Shown here in pieces: positions 43,948-52,850 of a stretch of DNA of 64,000 bases; position 1 is the first letter of the stretch; each line of letters opens with the position of its first letter. Origin of the DNA: Paenibacillus mendelii (GTDB taxonomy: Bacteria; Bacillota; Bacilli; Paenibacillales; Paenibacillaceae); assembly GCF_024498075.1 (NCBI RefSeq), contig NZ_JANHOF010000022.1, positions 1 to 64,000 on the forward strand. Reading direction: 5' to 3'. A program made the position numbers and the translations under genes. The notes under the pieces are model-generated. The model did not search any database, was not told the DNA's origin, and worked only from the letters and a program-made list of their open reading frames with translations.

Positions 43948-45458
43948 TCGAGAAGACGAAGACATGGATGCTTGCCGCGTTGGTTCTGCTCAGCTTGCTG
44001 CAGAGCTATCTGCTTGCTTACAGCATTCCGGGACTTGGCGCAACGTTCTCGCCGCGCCAGGACTATATTAAGACCGAACAGATGGGTAAGGAAGAGCAGG
44101 TCGATAACGTTATTTTCCCCGAGGACATGGTGCTGCACTTCGGCGAGAACAAGCATACGGTGCTGTATCCCGACATGAACTTCTATAATCTGATCTATGA
44201 CCGGATGAAGGGGCGCGAATTCAAAGGCTTTCAGCGCAATAACATTTATGTGGTTGATTGGGATACGGTGCGCGAGCGGGATATCGGCGTAGAGCTTCGT
44301 TTCGGCGGAGGCGTGCCTGTCGAGCTGCTGGGCGAGGCGTTCAAGCTAGATGGCGACCTTACGTTCCTGAATGATGTGATCAACCGGATATGGATCTATA
44401 AGAATGATGACCGCGATGAGGTGCGCACCTACTTCTTCAGCGCGGATGGCAGCACGGTGTATGAATCGGTGCGTGCCGACCTGACGGTGAATGATGTGCA
44501 GAATTACGTCGGTTTCGGAGAGTTCTGGACGCCGTATCAATTTGTCGATGATGGACTGTATATCCCGACAGAGCCGCTTCAAGCTGTCGAATCGGTGGTG
44601 GGATACGAGACCTATACGCCCGAGCAGATGCAGCGGAATTTGTTCTTAGACCCGAGTGAGACGAGGGCTATTAACGATCGAAATGGTTCACAAATATACA
44701 CGGATGGCAAGCGCGGCCTTCAGGTGGAGCTTGACGGCAAGTGGATCAGCTACACGGATCCAGTAGCCGGGCAAGGCAATGAAGATAATTTGAGCGCGAA
44801 CGTGTATGCCTCCATTCAGTTTATTAACCAGCATGGCGGATGGGACGGACTTCATCGTTACCTGCAGCCAGGACCACTAACGGAGGGACAAGCCGTGCGT
44901 TCGATCCGTTATCAGCAGTACTACGGATCGTATCCGGTTGTTCCGGCTAAGCCGTTCTTGTTCGGCCAGATGCAGCTGCGTCTGCAGCAGGGCGTTGTAT
45001 CGGAATACGAGCGTTCTCTGATTACGCTGAATGAGAAAGCTGATTCCAAAGAGGTCCGCTGGCTTCCGGGCGGCGATTCGCTTCATGTGACGCTAAGTAA
45101 TTATTCGCGCAGAAGCGAGGTCGCTGCTATCTATCCGGCGGCACTCGTATCGCAGCTCAAGGAATCGAAGCTGCGCTTCAAACCGGTCTGGGTTGTCCGT
45201 CTGATGGATGGGACACAGGACGTATTAATGCCTGCGCTGCCCGATACGTATCAGCCGCCTGCCAAGGATACGAATGCCACCCCGGCTACCCCGAGTACTC
45301 CGGGAGCGGGCGGAGACGCCAACGGCAGCACAGGCTCCGGCGGCAAGGCGGCAGGCGGTTCGGAAGGCGGTACATCGGCGAAGGCCGGACGAGCACTTGA
45401 AGCGAGCGGATTAATCCCTGGTTCGCAAGTCGTATTGAACACGGACGAGCGGAGGTGA
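43944..45458 (+). CDS. walH: WalK regulatory protein WalH (YycH)
   Basis: The 504-residue protein has one N-terminal membrane helix (about 7-28) and a large extracytoplasmic region with the YycH pattern. With WalI it restrains WalK in Bacillus subtilis. The C-terminal 70 residues are low-complexity, rich in Gly, Ser, Ala, Pro and Thr (about 425-485), which is longer than usual. It overlaps walK by four bases. Confidence 0.9.
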   Translation: MIEKTKTWMLAALVLLSLLQSYLLAYSIPGLGATFSPRQDYIKTEQMGKEEQVDNVIFPEDMVLHFGENKHTVLYPDMNFYNLIYDRMKGREFKGFQRNNIYVVDWDTVRERDIGVELRFGGGVPVELLGEAFKLDGDLTFLNDVINRIWIYKNDDRDEVRTYFFSADGSTVYESVRADLTVNDVQNYVGFGEFWTPYQFVDDGLYIPTEPLQAVESVVGYETYTPEQMQRNLFLDPSETRAINDRNGSQIYTDGKRGLQVELDGKWISYTDPVAGQGNEDNLSANVYASIQFINQHGGWDGLHRYLQPGPLTEGQAVRSIRYQQYYGSYPVVPAKPFLFGQMQLRLQQGVVSEYERSLITLNEKADSKEVRWLPGGDSLHVTLSNYSRRSEVAAIYPAALVSQLKESKLRFKPVWVVRLMDGTQDVLMPALPDTYQPPAKDTNATPATPSTPGAGGDANGSTGSGGKAAGGSEGGTSAKAGRALEASGLIPGSQVVLNTDERR

Positions 45459-45465
45459 CGGGCAG

Positions 45466-46227
45466 ATGGAATGGGGAAGAGCGAAGAGTGTACTGATTTT
45501 CGCGTTTCTGGTATTGAACATCGTGCTCGGTTACCAGCTGTGGTCGAATATCCAGGAAGGGCCAAGCTCCAGCGGGGATGTGAAAGATTTGTCGGCGGGT
45601 ACCCTTGCGGTCATGCGGGATAAAGGCATTAAGCTGGACGCAAGAAGCATTCCGACCGAGACACCCAAGCTGCGCGAATTAACGTACCGCGTGACCGAGA
45701 AGCTGGGCGAAGGTAAGCGGCATACGCTGCAGGTGCCCGTTGACAGTAAAATCGTCTTCAATGAAAAAGAACTGCAGAATGAACTCGGATCCGTTATTCC
45801 AGATTTGAAGGAATATACGTATGATCCGGCGTTGAATGAAGACGAAGCCTTCATTCTGCACCGGGAAGCACAGGATCGGCCCATGTTCGACATCAGGCTG
45901 AAGCTCTACTTCAGCAATCAGAAAATTGTCGCCTACAGCCAGGATCGCGTGGAGCTGATAACAGGCGATGAGGCTGCTGAGCAAACGGTGCTGCCTGCGA
46001 CGAAGGCGTTGGAGAGCTTGATCTACAACCATTTCAAGCCTGGTGCGGTTATCAAGGATATTAAGCTGGGCTATCACGGACAGGATTTCAATTCCGATAC
46101 GCAGTTCTCTGCTCCCTCCTGGCGCGTGCTGCTGGAGGATGGGCTTGTGTACTATGTTCATGCCATTAGCGCAGAGGTATTTACAGAAAAAGAAGAAGCG
46201 CCTCACAATGGCGATTCGACAGAGTAA
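45466..46227 (+). CDS. walI: WalK regulatory protein WalI (YycI)
   Basis: The 253-residue protein has one N-terminal helix (WGRAKSVLIFAFLVLNIVLG, about 3-22) and an extracytoplasmic domain of the YycI type, structurally related to YycH. It forms the WalHI complex with the preceding gene, seven bases upstream. Confidence 0.93.
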   Translation: MEWGRAKSVLIFAFLVLNIVLGYQLWSNIQEGPSSSGDVKDLSAGTLAVMRDKGIKLDARSIPTETPKLRELTYRVTEKLGEGKRHTLQVPVDSKIVFNEKELQNELGSVIPDLKEYTYDPALNEDEAFILHREAQDRPMFDIRLKLYFSNQKIVAYSQDRVELITGDEAAEQTVLPATKALESLIYNHFKPGAVIKDIKLGYHGQDFNSDTQFSAPSWRVLLEDGLVYYVHAISAEVFTEKEEAPHNGDSTE

Positions 46228-46361
46228 TGCAACATTAATTGGGCCGCGGATAGGTTTCTTGGGGAGCGGCTGAGGCTGTTGGCTGCAGTCGCTTCGCATG
46301 AATGGAGCCGCCGCTAATAGAGCGTCATGGGAGCTCTGGGAAAAGGTAGGTTTGAAGGGAC

Positions 46362-47168
46362 ATGGGATTACGATTTACGGTACTTGCCAGTGGATCGACG
46401 GGGAACGCGACGATCGTGCAGGGCGATGACGCTACGGTGCTTGTAGATGCCGGATTAAGTGTAAAGAAAATAGAGGAGCTCATGCGGGAACGCGGCGTGG
46501 CAGGCCACCATGTGGATGCTATCCTCGTCACGCATGAGCATTCCGATCATATAAAGGGGCTGGGCGCGTTCGCTCGCAAGTTCGATTTGCCGATCTATGC
46601 GAACGAAGCGACCTGGGGCGCATTGGAACGCCATGTCGGTCAGATCACGGCGGATAAGCGTGTCATTATGGAAACAGGCGAGACGGTCAATTTTGGCGGT
46701 ATCCAGGCGACATCATACGCGATATCGCATGATGCAGCTGAGCCGGTCGGGTATGTTTTTGACGATGACGACGTGAAGCTCAGTCTGGCGACTGACCTTG
46801 GTTACGTAAGCGACAAGGTAAGGCTTATGATTGAGGATTCCGATGTGCTCGTCCTGGAATCGAATCACGATGTCGACATGCTTCGCATGGGCCGGTATCC
46901 ATGGAATATCAAACGCCGCATCTTGAGCGATATCGGACATTTGTCGAATGAAGCGGCCGGTGAAGCCTTATGCCAGCTGATGACGGATCGGACGAAACGG
47001 GTTTATTTGGCCCATCTCAGCTTGGATCATAATTTGATGGACTTGGCGAAGCTGACGGTGAATAATGTATTAGAGAGCAACGGCTTCTTCTTCCGCAAGG
47101 ACGAGTTCCCGCTGCGGGACACATATCATGACCGGCCTACGCCATGGGATGAAGTGAAGAAGCGATGA
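46362..47168 (+). CDS. walJ: Metallo-beta-lactamase fold protein WalJ (YycJ)
   Basis: The 268-residue MBL-fold nuclease-like protein shows the metal-binding VTHEHSDHIKGLG, then SHDAAEPVGYVF and ESNHDVDML. WalJ homologues coordinate cell division with DNA replication and act as exonuclease-type enzymes. It is the last conserved wal gene. Its 3' end overlaps a convergent small gene by 32 bases. Confidence 0.94.
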   Translation: MGLRFTVLASGSTGNATIVQGDDATVLVDAGLSVKKIEELMRERGVAGHHVDAILVTHEHSDHIKGLGAFARKFDLPIYANEATWGALERHVGQITADKRVIMETGETVNFGGIQATSYAISHDAAEPVGYVFDDDDVKLSLATDLGYVSDKVRLMIEDSDVLVLESNHDVDMLRMGRYPWNIKRRILSDIGHLSNEAAGEALCQLMTDRTKRVYLAHLSLDHNLMDLAKLTVNNVLESNGFFFRKDEFPLRDTYHDRPTPWDEVKKR

Positions 47169-47358
47169 GCGAATCAAGCTCTTGATCGAGTGTAAGTGCT
47201 TTGAGCTCCAGCTCTTCCCGGGTAAGGAGGCCTTTCTCAATAAGCAGCTCGGTCATGGCACTAACGGTTAGCAGTATACGGTAATGATCATCTTTTAAAT
47301 CAGCGATTTTACCGGCTAGAACGACTTGCTCCATCGCAGTGGAGTGATTTCGTGTCAT
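47137..47358 (-). CDS. Small protein of unknown function
   Basis: The 73-residue protein (MTRNHSTAMEQVVLAGKIAD onward, with LLIEKGLLTREELELKALTL) is soluble, helical and acidic. No family was recognised. It is considered real because an excellent AAAGGAG lies seven bases before the ATG. It is convergent with walJ and overlaps its 3' end. Confidence 0.7.
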   Translation of the reverse strand: MTRNHSTAMEQVVLAGKIADLKDDHYRILLTVSAMTELLIEKGLLTREELELKALTLDQELDSLIASSLHPMA

Positions 47359-47540
47359 TGGAATGCTCCTTTATGATTAGTTTGTGAGACAAGCGATTTC
47401 ATCGGGTAAAAATTTTTTTGGCGGATGCGCTACTGCAGTGCATGGACTCTATTATTATTGTAGACGATTCTTCCGATATCATTCCTAGATTTGAGAAAAA
47501 AGGATCTTGATGTCCGGGACATCGAGAGGAGCGATTATAG

Positions 47541-48905
47541 ATGAGCTTGTTCGATGACGAGTTTTACTCCACACGGGTCTCGCGCCGCGCCCGATGGGCA
47601 AAAAGTGATGGCAAGACAGGAACATTCTCGGCAGGGCCGCTTCGCAGCCGGAACTGGTCCAAAGTGCGAATCGCTGCGATTTCATCGGTAGCCAGCTCTA
47701 TGGTAGTGGTGCTTGTGTTCGGCTTGGTCGCGGGCTTCGACCGGGGCGGCGGCGGATCAGGCGGCTCGCTTCTAGCGGTTTCCCCTGTACAGACGAACAA
47801 TGATCCGTACGAGCGGACGATCCAAGCGGCGGACAAGGTCCGTCCTGCGGTCGTGAGCATTATTAACGAGCAGAAGCTGCCATCTGTGAAAGGCGAAGAA
47901 ACCTTAGATGAGAGCGATGAAGCGGAGCTAGCCCAGGCTGCCGTCGGCTCAGGGGTTATATTCGAGAAGGTGAAGGGCAAGGCGCACATCATTACGAACG
48001 CGCATGTCGTCGCAGGGGCCGAAGCGGTCAAAGCGGTACTTAGCAACGGAGAGATGCTTGAAGCCGAGCTGATCGGGGTCGACGAGATTACGGATCTCGC
48101 CGTTCTAGAAGTCAATGGAGACGGCATTAAGACGGTCGCTGAAATCGGCGACTCCAGTGAGCTGCGCGCCGGCCAATGGGTGATGGCGATCGGGAACCCG
48201 CTCGGTCTTAGCGATTCTCTGACCATGGGGATCGTCAGTAAGACGCACCGGATCATCCCCGTGTCGCTCAGCCAGGACGGCGTGTACGATTGGGAGCAGG
48301 AGGTCATTCAAGTAGATGCCTCCATAAACCAAGGCAACAGCGGCGGACCCTTGATCGATCTCAATGGAAAGGTCGTCGGCATTAACAGCATGAAGGTGGC
48401 CGATTTTGGCGTAGAAGGGGTCGGATTTGCAATCCCTTCACAGGTTGCCATGCCAATCGTGCAGAGTCTGCTTGAGTATGGGAAGGTTAAGCGCCCTTAC
48501 CTGGGCGTGTATACGATGGACCTTGAGCAATATATGGCACAACAGTCTATAGGGGCTGGCGGTGACGAACCGGAGGATTTGGAGATTCTTCCTGAGGATG
48601 GCGCGGAGTCGCCAGGCATAGGAGAGGACGGCTTGGGAGATCTGCCTGAGTCCGATCTGAAGCTCCCTAAGGATGTTGAAGAAGGTGTTATCGTCCTCGA
48701 AGCGGTTGGTCCATCAGCCGAAGCGGGATTGGCCTTCAATGATGTAATCGTGAAGCTAGATAAACAGTCGATCACGAGCACGATGGAGCTTCGCAAATAT
48801 TTGTACGGAAAGAAATCCATCGGCGACGATATTCTCGTCACCTACTACCGCGGCGGGGAGAAGCACACGGTGACATTCACCCTTGAAGAAAAGACTGACG
48901 AATAA
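47541..48905 (+). CDS. htrC: HtrA-family serine protease (HtrC/YyxA)
   Basis: The 454-residue membrane-anchored protease has a cytosolic N-terminus, one helix (about 43-65), a trypsin-like domain with catalytic His155 (TNAHVV), Asp185 (TDLAV) and Ser267 (GNSGGP), and a PDZ domain interrupted by an acidic, Gly/Pro-rich insertion (about 335-375). HtrA proteases remove misfolded secreted proteins. Its place after walJ matches yyxA at the end of the wal cluster in Bacillus. Confidence 0.94.
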   Translation: MSLFDDEFYSTRVSRRARWAKSDGKTGTFSAGPLRSRNWSKVRIAAISSVASSMVVVLVFGLVAGFDRGGGGSGGSLLAVSPVQTNNDPYERTIQAADKVRPAVVSIINEQKLPSVKGEETLDESDEAELAQAAVGSGVIFEKVKGKAHIITNAHVVAGAEAVKAVLSNGEMLEAELIGVDEITDLAVLEVNGDGIKTVAEIGDSSELRAGQWVMAIGNPLGLSDSLTMGIVSKTHRIIPVSLSQDGVYDWEQEVIQVDASINQGNSGGPLIDLNGKVVGINSMKVADFGVEGVGFAIPSQVAMPIVQSLLEYGKVKRPYLGVYTMDLEQYMAQQSIGAGGDEPEDLEILPEDGAESPGIGEDGLGDLPESDLKLPKDVEEGVIVLEAVGPSAEAGLAFNDVIVKLDKQSITSTMELRKYLYGKKSIGDDILVTYYRGGEKHTVTFTLEEKTDE

Positions 48906-49029
48906 GTCAGCCTCTCTGGTAGGCAGTATGGCGAATTATGGTAGAAGTTGAAGTGTGCCGGATGGCTAAGGGCAGCCGGTTTGGACAATGCTAGATAGTA
49001 ATGGACAAAAGAAGAGGGATACGTGAAGC

Positions 49030-49197
49030 ATGTATTGTGTGTGTAAAGAACATATTGAACTCGCGATCGACAAGTTTGTCGATGATTACGAGGACGCGCC
49101 GGATATTGTCGATCTGGCGACGACAACCTTCACGGATTGGGATGCGCCTGCAGCATGCGACATGTGTGACAGCATCGCGGCTTATCTAATCGTGTAG
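49030..49197 (+). CDS. CxxH/CxxC protein (YyzF family)
   Basis: The 55-residue acidic protein, MYCVCKEHIELAIDKFVDDY onward, ends with ACDMCDSIAAYLIV. The CKEH and CDMC pairs define the CxxH/CxxC family, conserved in this position next to walJ-htrC and rlmH, and suggest a bound metal ion. No function known. GAGGG lies 11 bases upstream. Confidence 0.88.
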   Translation: MYCVCKEHIELAIDKFVDDYEDAPDIVDLATTTFTDWDAPAACDMCDSIAAYLIV

Positions 49198-49222
49198 ATC
49201 GCGGAGTGACCTAAAGTTTAAG

Positions 49223-49261
49223 AAAAAAGCATTACCTTCGGGAGCGGGGTGATGCTTTTTT
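49223..49261. terminator. Bidirectional terminator after the CxxH/CxxC gene
   Basis: AAAAAAGCATTACC and GGTGATGCTTTTTT form a hairpin with A-rich and T-rich flanks, so it can terminate in both directions. Confidence 0.85.
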
Positions 49262-49313
49262 GTGTGCGTGGCGGAGATATGAGTTGAAGAATGAAAAAAA
49301 AAATTAATTTGAC

Positions 49314-49328
49314 TGATAATAATTATCA
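49314..49328. promoter_or_regulatory. Perfect Fur box
   Basis: TGATAATAATTATCA is an exact 7-1-7 Fur-type operator (TGATAATnATTATCA). No annotated gene starts within 500 bases in a direction it could obviously control. The sequence around it (AAATTAATTTGAC before, TTAATATATAAG after) is AT-rich and promoter-like, without a clear box pair. Confidence 0.7.
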
Positions 49329-49400
49329 TTCTTGGTTAATATATAAGTGTAGACAAGAAGGAACGGCAATCGGCGCCCGTGGAGCAGAGCTGTTCTCAAG

Positions 49401-49425
49401 AAAAAGGACAGCCGATTGGCTGCCC
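49401..49425 (-). terminator. Terminator of the DUF1540 gene
   Basis: On the minus strand GGGCAGCC-AATC-GGCTGTCC (one G-T pair) is followed by TTTTT. Confidence 0.8.
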
Positions 49426-49432
49426 GCACACG

Positions 49433-49588
49433 TTAGATCTTCGGTTCGAATGTCTTGCAGTCGGTTTCCTCCGAATTGCTCGCCTTCTTCCCGCGATGGC
49501 TGACAACGTAAATGGAGGATGCATTGCAGTGATTGCCTGCAGCCCAATACTTGCAGGAGTTCACTTCACAGAGTACATCTTTGGCCAT
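49433..49588 (-). CDS. DUF1540 domain protein
   Basis: This 51-residue protein reads MAKDVLCEVNSCKYWAAGNH, then a second part with HRGKKASNSEETDCKTFEPK. Four cysteines in C-x4-C-x8-C-x20-C spacing match DUF1540, a small zinc-ribbon-like family of unknown function. A perfect AAGGAGGTGA precedes the ATG and a terminator follows, so it is a complete unit. It is too short to stand out among the overlapping frames on the opposite strand. Confidence 0.85.
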   Translation of the reverse strand: MAKDVLCEVNSCKYWAAGNHCNASSIYVVSHRGKKASNSEETDCKTFEPKI

Positions 49589-49788
49589 GGATCTCACCTC
49601 CTTGGCATTAGGATGGGCGAAGTGTGTACCTTTTTATACCTCGGCCGGCCCGCTTTGAATCTCTTTATGGGAGGATGAGCGGGTTTGTTGGCATGGAGAG
49701 CGCCAGGTGGCTGAGATGTACCGGACAGTGTTGTCATTTTTATGACACAATGGAACAGTCTTTTTGTCGAAATATGGAATATCACGTC

Positions 49789-49817
49789 TTGCACCCTATG
49801 GTTCCGTGTACTATATT
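49789..49817 (+). promoter_or_regulatory. Promoter of the kinase-regulator pair
   Basis: TTGCAC (49789-49794), 17 bases, TATATT (49812-49817). A small inverted repeat TGTCAT-TTTT-ATGACA at about 49732-49747 lies 40 bases upstream and could be an operator. Confidence 0.6.
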
Positions 49818-49878
49818 GAGAGAAACGAGTAAAGCTCGTTATCTTCTTACGCCAAACCAAACCTAAAGGGATCCGCTC

Positions 49879-51630
49879 ATGAATTCCACTGTGGAACTTG
49901 TTTTTATGATTGCTTCCGTGATCATGACGGGCATCATTTTATTCTTTGTATACGGGTTTAGAAGAGAGCGCGGAATCAGTTATCTCATCGGCTTGATCGT
50001 ATGCAGGATGATATACTCAAGCAGTATCATTATGGAGAAAAGCAGCTATCTATTCATGGAAAAGCTGTTTTTTCGCAATATCCAGAGTACGGCACTTAAT
50101 TTAATCGTACCTTTCTTGATCCTGTTCGTGGTTCAGTTAACCGGTCGTGACAGATTATTAAAACCTCGATGGAAGATCATGCTGTTTACGGTATTCGCGC
50201 TGTGGTCGCTGCTGTCGTGGCTGGATCCCAAGCTTCATATGATCTATCGCATGATTGAGCTCTTTAACGGCCATTTGGTCACGACGAGGACCGTCTATTC
50301 AGCTGCTTTCTCGATCGTTTGTTACTGTCTTGTGGTTGTATGTCTTTATTTTCTATTTCAGTACGTACGGAGTATCCGTAACGATTTTCGTAAGCCGGGG
50401 ATGTGGGTACTGTTTCTGAGTTCATTCCCGCTTATTCTGGAGATTGTCAAATTTGTGAATCCCGAATGGTCATCCTGGATGCTTCCGTTATCAGTTTACT
50501 GCGGATTTATAGGAACGATTATGCTGATCATTACACTGCGGATTAAGTTTTTCTCTACCGTCCCCATCGCTAGGAATATTGTGCTCGATACGCTTCAAGA
50601 AAGCATCGTAATCGCGAATGCTTCAGGCAAGATTATCGACAGCAATAAGCGGGCTTCCCGATGGTTTTCTGAGATGGGCTATGCCGTTATTAATGGTCGG
50701 AATATGTCGGATCTATTGGCACCTTGGCCGGAGTGGCTGGAGTTGTGCAAGTCTATGCAGCAGGGACGTGTGGAGGTTGACACCCGGCTGGATGGCGAAA
50801 GGAAAATATACAGTGTGAGCGTAAATCCGTTACATATCCTGCGTAAGCAGGGGCAGGGCAGCATTTCCCTTATCGTTGATATTACGGAGAAGGAGCGGCA
50901 TCTGGAGCAGATTGCACAGCTCAACCAGTTGAAGGATCAGCTGATTACGATCGTGTCGCATGATATTCGCAGTCCACTGGCGCTGCAGTTTCAACTCATT
51001 GAATTATTAGAAGAAGACAGAGGCCGTTTCGATCCCGATCACCGGGAAATCATTGAGACGCTAGGCGACCAGATTCGCCATACACTCGGAATGGCTAATA
51101 ATTTGTTAGAGTGGTTTCGCAGTCAACGGGAAGACACGGCACTTCGTCCACAGGTATTGGAGTTGTCTGAGGTTGTAGAGGAATGCTGCGATGTGCTTCG
51201 TATTAGCAGTGAAGCTAAGCATATCAACGTGAATAATACGGTTGCCTCAGGCACTCGGGTGTATGCTGATCGGGAAGCGCTTGGATTAATTATTCGTAAT
51301 TTGTTATCCAATGCCATTAAATTTACTGGTGTGGGCGGTTCCATCCACGTGTATGCCCAGTTATCCGGGGACATGGTGATCGTTTCAATCCGTGATAATG
51401 GGGTAGGGATGGAAGCTGAGCAGGTTCGTCAGCTATTCGGTCAGAAGCAGCAGCTTCATTCATTAGCGGGCACCTTGGGAGAGAAGGGGTCGGGACTTGG
51501 ACTACTCGTCAGCCAGCAGTTCGTGCAGCTAAGCGGCGGGAGTCTATGGGTGCAAAGCCAAGCAGGACAAGGGAGCGTATTTCACTTCACCGTGAGAGGC
51601 GGAACAGAGCATGAAAGTTCTCATAGTTGA
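49879..51630 (+). CDS. Sensor histidine kinase with multi-helix membrane domain
   Basis: The 583-residue kinase has about seven hydrophobic segments in its first 220 residues (7TM-type input domain), a PAS domain (about 230-330), HisKA with phosphorylated His in VSHDIRSPLALQF (about 355), and HATPase with NLLSNAIKFTGVGG, DNGVGME and GSGLGLLVSQQF. The signal is unknown. Its stop overlaps the regulator start by 20 bases, so it pairs with the next gene. Confidence 0.9.
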   Translation: MNSTVELVFMIASVIMTGIILFFVYGFRRERGISYLIGLIVCRMIYSSSIIMEKSSYLFMEKLFFRNIQSTALNLIVPFLILFVVQLTGRDRLLKPRWKIMLFTVFALWSLLSWLDPKLHMIYRMIELFNGHLVTTRTVYSAAFSIVCYCLVVVCLYFLFQYVRSIRNDFRKPGMWVLFLSSFPLILEIVKFVNPEWSSWMLPLSVYCGFIGTIMLIITLRIKFFSTVPIARNIVLDTLQESIVIANASGKIIDSNKRASRWFSEMGYAVINGRNMSDLLAPWPEWLELCKSMQQGRVEVDTRLDGERKIYSVSVNPLHILRKQGQGSISLIVDITEKERHLEQIAQLNQLKDQLITIVSHDIRSPLALQFQLIELLEEDRGRFDPDHREIIETLGDQIRHTLGMANNLLEWFRSQREDTALRPQVLELSEVVEECCDVLRISSEAKHINVNNTVASGTRVYADREALGLIIRNLLSNAIKFTGVGGSIHVYAQLSGDMVIVSIRDNGVGMEAEQVRQLFGQKQQLHSLAGTLGEKGSGLGLLVSQQFVQLSGGSLWVQSQAGQGSVFHFTVRGGTEHESSHS

Positions 51631-52726
51631 CGATGAGCCTGGCATGCTGCTCGCGATGAAGCGGCTGCTGTCGAATATGGAAGGGGTGGAGCTTGTTGGA
51701 AGCTTCCAGAATGCGGCAGAAGTATTGGACTTCGTACGGGACAGGTCTGTGGATCTTGCATTCCTGGACATTATGATCGCTGCGGACGATGGATTAGAGC
51801 TGGCCCGCAGTTTGCGTTCGGTTCGTGCTGATCTTGACATCGTGTTTACCACTTCCCATTCAGAATTTGCAATGAATGCTTACGATGTGTATCCATTGGA
51901 CTATATGGTTAAGCCGATTTCCAGAAAGCGGCTGGCCCAGACGATCACTAGAGCGGCTAGCAGACGGAGCGCTTCTACCTCTGATGTTGAAGGCCTGACA
52001 CCTAATCGGTTGACGGTACAGGGACTGGGTTGCTTTGGGGCCAGCAGCAAGCAAGCGGGAACACTAAAATGGATTTCCAAGAAAAGTATGGAGCTATTCG
52101 CCTATTTGCTCGTTAATCGAGGCCGAAGTGTAGCGAAACCCCGGATATTGGAGGATATTTTCCCGGAAATGCCTCTTAAGAATGCGGAGGCCTACCTGAA
52201 TACGGCGGTTTATCAGCTTAGGAAAGCGTTGGCGCCGCACGGATTCAAGGAGATGGTCATATCTGCGCATGAACAGTACCGTGTAGATTTAGATCATGCC
52301 GATGTTGACTTTATTCAATTTGAGCAGGGTGTGGAGACATTATCGGAAATTCATGAAGCTAATGAAGCAGCGGCAATCGTTCTGGAGAAACAGTTTACAG
52401 GCGAGTTATTTGAGGATAATTCATTTGTGTGGGCTGCTGTGGAGCGTGAGCGGCTCGGGATCATGTACGATTCCTTTGCCAAGCGTCTCGCAAGCTGGCT
52501 GCTGATTCAGAAGCGATATCGGGAAGCAGCGCATATTGCGAGAAGAGTTGTATCCCGCAATGAATTTGAAGAAGAGTCCAATCTCCTGCTCCTAAATATC
52601 GTTGGGGCTATGGGAGACTATCAGTCCCTTCATCACTATTATGAGCGTTATACACAATTGTTGCTGCAAGAACTCGGTGTGCAGCCTTCGCCGCTTATTG
52701 ACCGGCTGTATAAACAATATCAGTGA
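51611..52726 (+). CDS. Response regulator with SARP-type (BTAD) output
   Basis: The 371-residue protein has a receiver domain with KVLIVDDEPGMLL and Asp53 in FLDIM, a linker, a winged-helix segment (LKWISKKSMELFAYLLVNRGR, about 150-245, including NAEAYLNTAVYQLRKAL), and a C-terminal bacterial transcriptional activator domain of helical repeats (about 250-370). This REC-SARP architecture differs from the OmpR and LytTR types. Targets are unknown; no neighbouring gene is an obvious one. Confidence 0.88.
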   Translation: MKVLIVDDEPGMLLAMKRLLSNMEGVELVGSFQNAAEVLDFVRDRSVDLAFLDIMIAADDGLELARSLRSVRADLDIVFTTSHSEFAMNAYDVYPLDYMVKPISRKRLAQTITRAASRRSASTSDVEGLTPNRLTVQGLGCFGASSKQAGTLKWISKKSMELFAYLLVNRGRSVAKPRILEDIFPEMPLKNAEAYLNTAVYQLRKALAPHGFKEMVISAHEQYRVDLDHADVDFIQFEQGVETLSEIHEANEAAAIVLEKQFTGELFEDNSFVWAAVERERLGIMYDSFAKRLASWLLIQKRYREAAHIARRVVSRNEFEEESNLLLLNIVGAMGDYQSLHHYYERYTQLLLQELGVQPSPLIDRLYKQYQ

Positions 52727-52850
52727 TTGCCTCCTCGTATATTCTCAAGTAAAAGCAAATAGTTGTCGTTGCCGGAAGCCCATGAATCCACCGCGAATGT
52801 AGAGAGTATGTTTAATTTTGATCCTATGATACATAAGGAGGCATACCGTA

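Noticed and set aside
49291..49503. 70-codon plus-strand frame next to the Fur box
   Set aside because: It runs over the Fur box and antisense to DUF1540, with no ribosome site. A Fur-regulated peptide from it is unlikely.
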